A stretch of DNA of 64,000 nt. Origin: RHLJ01 sp965247355. Lineage in GTDB: Bacteria; Bacteroidota; Rhodothermia; Balneolales; Balneolaceae. The notes beneath the pieces were generated by a model. That model was given only the letters and a program-made list of their open reading frames with translations, had not been told where the DNA came from and ran no database searches. Positions 61,150 to 64,000 of the stretch are shown here, in pieces (positions within the stretch are counted from its first letter, which is position 1; the number at the start of each line of letters is the position of its first letter). The stretch is from NCBI GenBank assembly GCA_965247355.1, contig OZ252011.1, forward strand, positions 1,550,001-1,614,000, read 5' to 3'. Made by a program: the position numbers and the translations under genes.

Positions 61150-62901
61150 ATGAAAAATCAAATTATCATCCATTCGTCGGGCAATCAGTCCCGAATAGCC
61201 CTCCTGGAAAATGGAGAACTCGCTCAATTATTCATAGAATCGGAAGAGAACCAGCGAACTGTTGGTAATATTTATGTAGCACGCGTCCACAAAGTGATGA
61301 GCGGTATCAGAGCCGCATTCATCGATATGGGTACACCGAAAGATGCATTTCTTCACTTTTCGGATGCCGGAGATCACCTGGACGAATACATTGCCAAATT
61401 AAATGGCCCAAATGCTATTCCGGGACATGCCCGCAAAGACATCCAGAACAAAGAGAACCTTTCTAATGTCCAAAAGCAGATGCTTGCGGGGAAAGTGCTC
61501 AAAACCGGACAGAAACTACTCGTTCAGATTGTAAAAGAACCGATTGGTTCTAAAGGACCCAGAGTTTCTACAGATATCACCATTGCAGGACGTTTTCTGG
61601 TATTGATTCCGATGGGAGATTACATCGCAGTATCCAAGAAGATCAGTAATTATAAAGAGCGTCGACGTCTTAAGAATCTGTTGAATGGTATGGTTCCTGA
61701 TGGTTTTGGAGTGATTGTACGAACTGTTGCTCAAGGACATGATGATCAGGCTATTGAAGATGATTTACGTAACGTGCTGAAGAAGTGGGAGAAAATTGTA
61801 GATAATCTGGATAAAGCAAAACCACCGCAGTTACTCTACAAAGATCTGGATATGACTGAGAGTCTGATCCGGGACCTTTTTGCAAAAAACTACGACCGTG
61901 TGTTGATCGACGACCCTAAGATGTATCGATCTATAAAGTCGTATGTGGCACAAATTGCTCCTCACATGGTTCCTAATGTGGAATTGTATAAACGCAAAGA
62001 GCACATCTTTGACTACATGAAGGTGTCGGAAGATGTGAATTCCATCTTTAGTCCTCGAGTACGAATGAAATCCGGGGGATATCTGATTTTTGAACAAACG
62101 GAAGCTATGTATGTAGTGGATGTGAACTCCGGTCCTTATGCCGCCAAAGAAAGACAAGAAGATAATTCTCTAAAAACCAACCTGGATGCAGCAAGAGAAA
62201 TTGCCAAACAGCTTCGTCTGCGTGATATTGGTGGTATCATTGTAGTTGACTTCATTGATCTGCGGGATGATAAAAACCGTAAGAAAATTTATGATGAGCT
62301 CAAGAAAGAGTTCAGAAAAGATCAGGCAAAAACAAACATTATTGGGATGAGTGATTTCGGGCTCATTCAAATCACCCGCCAGCGTATACGTCCAAGTGTT
62401 GTAAATTCTGTTTCTAAAGTATGTCCGATGTGTGGTGGGTCGGGTAATGTAGTTAGTCAGGATACCATCATAACAGATATCGAAAGCTGGATTAGTAAAT
62501 TCAAGCATAACACCGGATATCGCGCCATTGACCTCTATGTGAATCCTTATCTCAAATCTTTCCTCACTAAAGGAATGTTCAGCAAGCGCTGGAAATGGAT
62601 GAGCAAATATCACGTAAAAGTTTCCATCATTGGCGATGAGAGCATCTCTCTTAATGAATTCCATGTTACTTTGGCCGGCTCTGATATTGATATCACCGAC
62701 GTAATCATTCGTGGCGAATCTCTGGAAGACTTGTTAAATCGTCAGGAATTGGAAGAAATAAATAGTGGTCAGCATAACAAGAATGACCTCGAGTATTCCA
62801 AAAAAGAACGTACAGGTAACAACCGGAATAACAGATCGTCAGGTGGTTCTGCCAATTCGAACGGAAATTCGAATCGCAGAAATCAAAACTCCCGCAATTA
62901 A
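61150..62901 (+). CDS. rng: Ribonuclease G (RNase E/G family)
   Basis: 583 residues. An S1 RNA-binding domain (about 38-125), then the RNase E/G catalytic core with acidic metal-binding residues in AMYVVDVNSGPYAAKE and GIIVVDFIDLRDDKNRKKIY, and the zinc-link motif CPMCGGSGN. The C-terminal tail (after about residue 545) is rich in Asn, Ser and Arg and probably disordered. The enzyme processes rRNA and decays mRNA in the cytoplasm. Long upstream leader; hslV follows 56 bases downstream. Confidence 0.95.
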   Translation: MKNQIIIHSSGNQSRIALLENGELAQLFIESEENQRTVGNIYVARVHKVMSGIRAAFIDMGTPKDAFLHFSDAGDHLDEYIAKLNGPNAIPGHARKDIQNKENLSNVQKQMLAGKVLKTGQKLLVQIVKEPIGSKGPRVSTDITIAGRFLVLIPMGDYIAVSKKISNYKERRRLKNLLNGMVPDGFGVIVRTVAQGHDDQAIEDDLRNVLKKWEKIVDNLDKAKPPQLLYKDLDMTESLIRDLFAKNYDRVLIDDPKMYRSIKSYVAQIAPHMVPNVELYKRKEHIFDYMKVSEDVNSIFSPRVRMKSGGYLIFEQTEAMYVVDVNSGPYAAKERQEDNSLKTNLDAAREIAKQLRLRDIGGIIVVDFIDLRDDKNRKKIYDELKKEFRKDQAKTNIIGMSDFGLIQITRQRIRPSVVNSVSKVCPMCGGSGNVVSQDTIITDIESWISKFKHNTGYRAIDLYVNPYLKSFLTKGMFSKRWKWMSKYHVKVSIIGDESISLNEFHVTLAGSDIDITDVIIRGESLEDLLNRQELEEINSGQHNKNDLEYSKKERTGNNRNNRSSGGSANSNGNSNRRNQNSRN

Positions 62902-62957
62902 CTAATGGCTCGGTTATTGCCAATACCGGGCTATATGTTCACAAAAAAAGAAATTAG

Positions 62958-63506
62958 ATGAGTTCATTTAACTTACACGCCACTACGGTGGTGGGAATAA
63001 TTCATAATGGCGAAGCTGCCATTGGAAGTGACGGTCAGGCTACTATGAAGACTACCGTTATGAAATCGACCGTTAAGAAAGTCCGAAAGATAAACGAAGG
63101 TAAGATACTCGCCGGATTTGCAGGATCAACTGCAGACGCCTTTACCCTCTTTGAACGCTATGAAGGCAAGCTGGATGAATACAATGGGAATATGCAGCGT
63201 GCAGCAGTCGAACTAGCTAAAGATTGGAGGAAAGACAAATTCCTTCAAAAACTGGAGGCATTGCTTGTTGTGATGGATAAGGAGCATGCGCTCGTTGTTT
63301 CCGGTCAGGGGGATGTAATAGAACCTGATGATAACATTGTTACTATTGGTAGCGGTGGAAGTTATGCTTTAGCAGCTGCACGGGCGATGGTAAAACATTC
63401 ACCCAATATGAAAGCAAAAGATATCGTTGAAGAAGCGCTCAGAATAGCTGCAGATATAGATATTTATACGAATCACAATCGTACCCTTTTAGAAATTGAA
63501 GATTAA
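62958..63506 (+). CDS. hslV: ATP-dependent protease subunit HslV
   Basis: 182 residues. A short propeptide MSSFNLHA precedes the catalytic Thr9 in TTVVGIIHNG, as in proteasome-type N-terminal nucleophile hydrolases; SDGQATMKTTVMKSTVKKVR and GFAGSTADAFTLFERYE are conserved. Twelve subunits form the protease core that works with the HslU ATPase on misfolded or regulatory proteins in the cytoplasm. hslU starts three bases after the stop. Confidence 0.97.
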   Translation: MSSFNLHATTVVGIIHNGEAAIGSDGQATMKTTVMKSTVKKVRKINEGKILAGFAGSTADAFTLFERYEGKLDEYNGNMQRAAVELAKDWRKDKFLQKLEALLVVMDKEHALVVSGQGDVIEPDDNIVTIGSGGSYALAAARAMVKHSPNMKAKDIVEEALRIAADIDIYTNHNRTLLEIED

Positions 63507-63509
63507 ATA

Positions 63510-64000
63510 ATGATGGAAGCAAAAAATTTAACCCCGCAACAGGTTGTCCGTGAATTGGACAAATATATCGTTGGTCAAAAAGAAGCCAAACGATCTGTTG
63601 CCATCGCATTAAGAAACCGCTGGAGAAGAATGAACTCCAGTGAAGAAATCAGAGAAGAGATTGTCCCAAACAATATTCTTTTAATCGGACCAACGGGTGT
63701 TGGTAAAACCGAGATCGCCCGTCGACTTGCAAAACTAGCCATGGCTCCTTTTGTAAAAGTTGAAGCATCAAAATTTACCGAAGTAGGATATGTTGGCCGT
63801 GACGTTGAATCTATGATTCGTGATCTTACCGATCTTGCTCTAAACATGGTAAAAGATGAAATGCAGGAGCGCGTAAAAGAAAAAGCTGCTGAACAGGCTG
63901 AGGAACGTATTTTGGATATCCTCATCCCTCCTGTTAAAAAAACCGGAGTTGGTTTTTCAAACGATAGTAATTTTAAAGCTGAAGATGCAAGTGACTCAGA
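63510..64000 (+). CDS. hslU: ATP-dependent protease ATPase HslU (cut by window end)
   Basis: The frame opens at ATG ATG (63510 or 63513) and runs off the right edge after 163 codons. NLTPQQVVRELDKYIVGQKE, Walker A GPTGVGKTEIARR and ASKFTEVGYVGRDVESMIRD identify the AAA+ unfoldase of the HslVU protease. It recognises and unfolds substrates for HslV. The gene begins three bases after hslV, so they form one operon. Only the N-terminal third or so is present. Confidence 0.97.
   Translation, partial: MMEAKNLTPQQVVRELDKYIVGQKEAKRSVAIALRNRWRRMNSSEEIREEIVPNNILLIGPTGVGKTEIARRLAKLAMAPFVKVEASKFTEVGYVGRDVESMIRDLTDLALNMVKDEMQERVKEKAAEQAEERILDILIPPVKKTGVGFSNDSNFKAEDASDS

Noticed and set aside
60828..61268. 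146-codon frame upstream of RNase G
   Set aside because: It overlaps the strongly supported RNase G start by more than 100 bases, has no family resemblance and no ribosome-binding site.
1..64000. CRISPR array, insertion sequence, prophage or known defence system
   Set aside because: No regularly spaced direct repeats, no transposase, integrase, phage structural or cas genes were found on either strand.

Overview
The window looks like a chromosomal segment of a marine or halophilic member of the Balneolales / Rhodothermota-Bacteroidota branch. The evidence is the gene repertoire: SusC/SusD-type outer-membrane pairs, TonB-dependent receptors with an N-terminal carboxypeptidase-like domain, DUF5916 barrel proteins, head-GIN (DUF2807) lipoproteins, 7TM-AraC regulators, an ABC permease fused to an M1 peptidase, S9 peptidases, Spx/YffB-like ArsC and hslVU. 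Shine-Dalgarno sequences are mostly weak, with a few clear exceptions. The genus is an inference.

Left part (1-12.3 kb): a partial S12-type serine hydrolase cut by the window edge, a decayed small gene, then a minus-strand run of four secreted or lipoprotein genes (NHL-repeat propeller, Ig-like plus amidohydrolase, retropepsin-like protease, carboxypeptidase-regulatory-domain protein). A plus-strand set follows: ABC ATPase, permease fused to M1 aminopeptidase, and another serine hydrolase.

Middle part (12.3-46.6 kb): an AT-rich accessory region. It holds a TonB receptor with a GIN lipoprotein, a SusC/SusD pair, two 7TM-AraC regulators, two DUF5916 outer-membrane proteins, five serine-hydrolase loci (one of them broken), four NTF2-like proteins, a DUF2911 protein, a trypsin-like protease and an 800-residue FtsX/MacB-type permease. 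Gene decay is frequent: a serine hydrolase with a stop plus a frameshift, a permease reduced to its two ends, an opposite-strand pseudogene with two stops, and short orphan C-termini. A recurring inverted repeat, TTAGTTC-N14-GAACTAA, sits just upstream of several of these genes (five clear copies) and suggests an undescribed regulon; this is the most interesting signal I found.

Right part (46.6-64 kb): ordinary core genes with less AT-rich sequence, starting at a tRNA-Asn(GTT). A minus-strand run encodes cytochrome c maturation (ccmC, CcmD-like, ccmE, ccmF), a DUF5683-like protein and truA. Then come an S9 peptidase, an MFS exporter, dut with a DUF3108 gene, a YffB-like ArsC protein, a biotin carrier protein, murA, a palindrome-rich intergenic region, RNase G, hslV and the start of hslU. 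CcmE carries a CxxxY heme-binding motif instead of HxxxY, and CcmC lacks the usual tryptophan-aspartate pair of the WWD motif.
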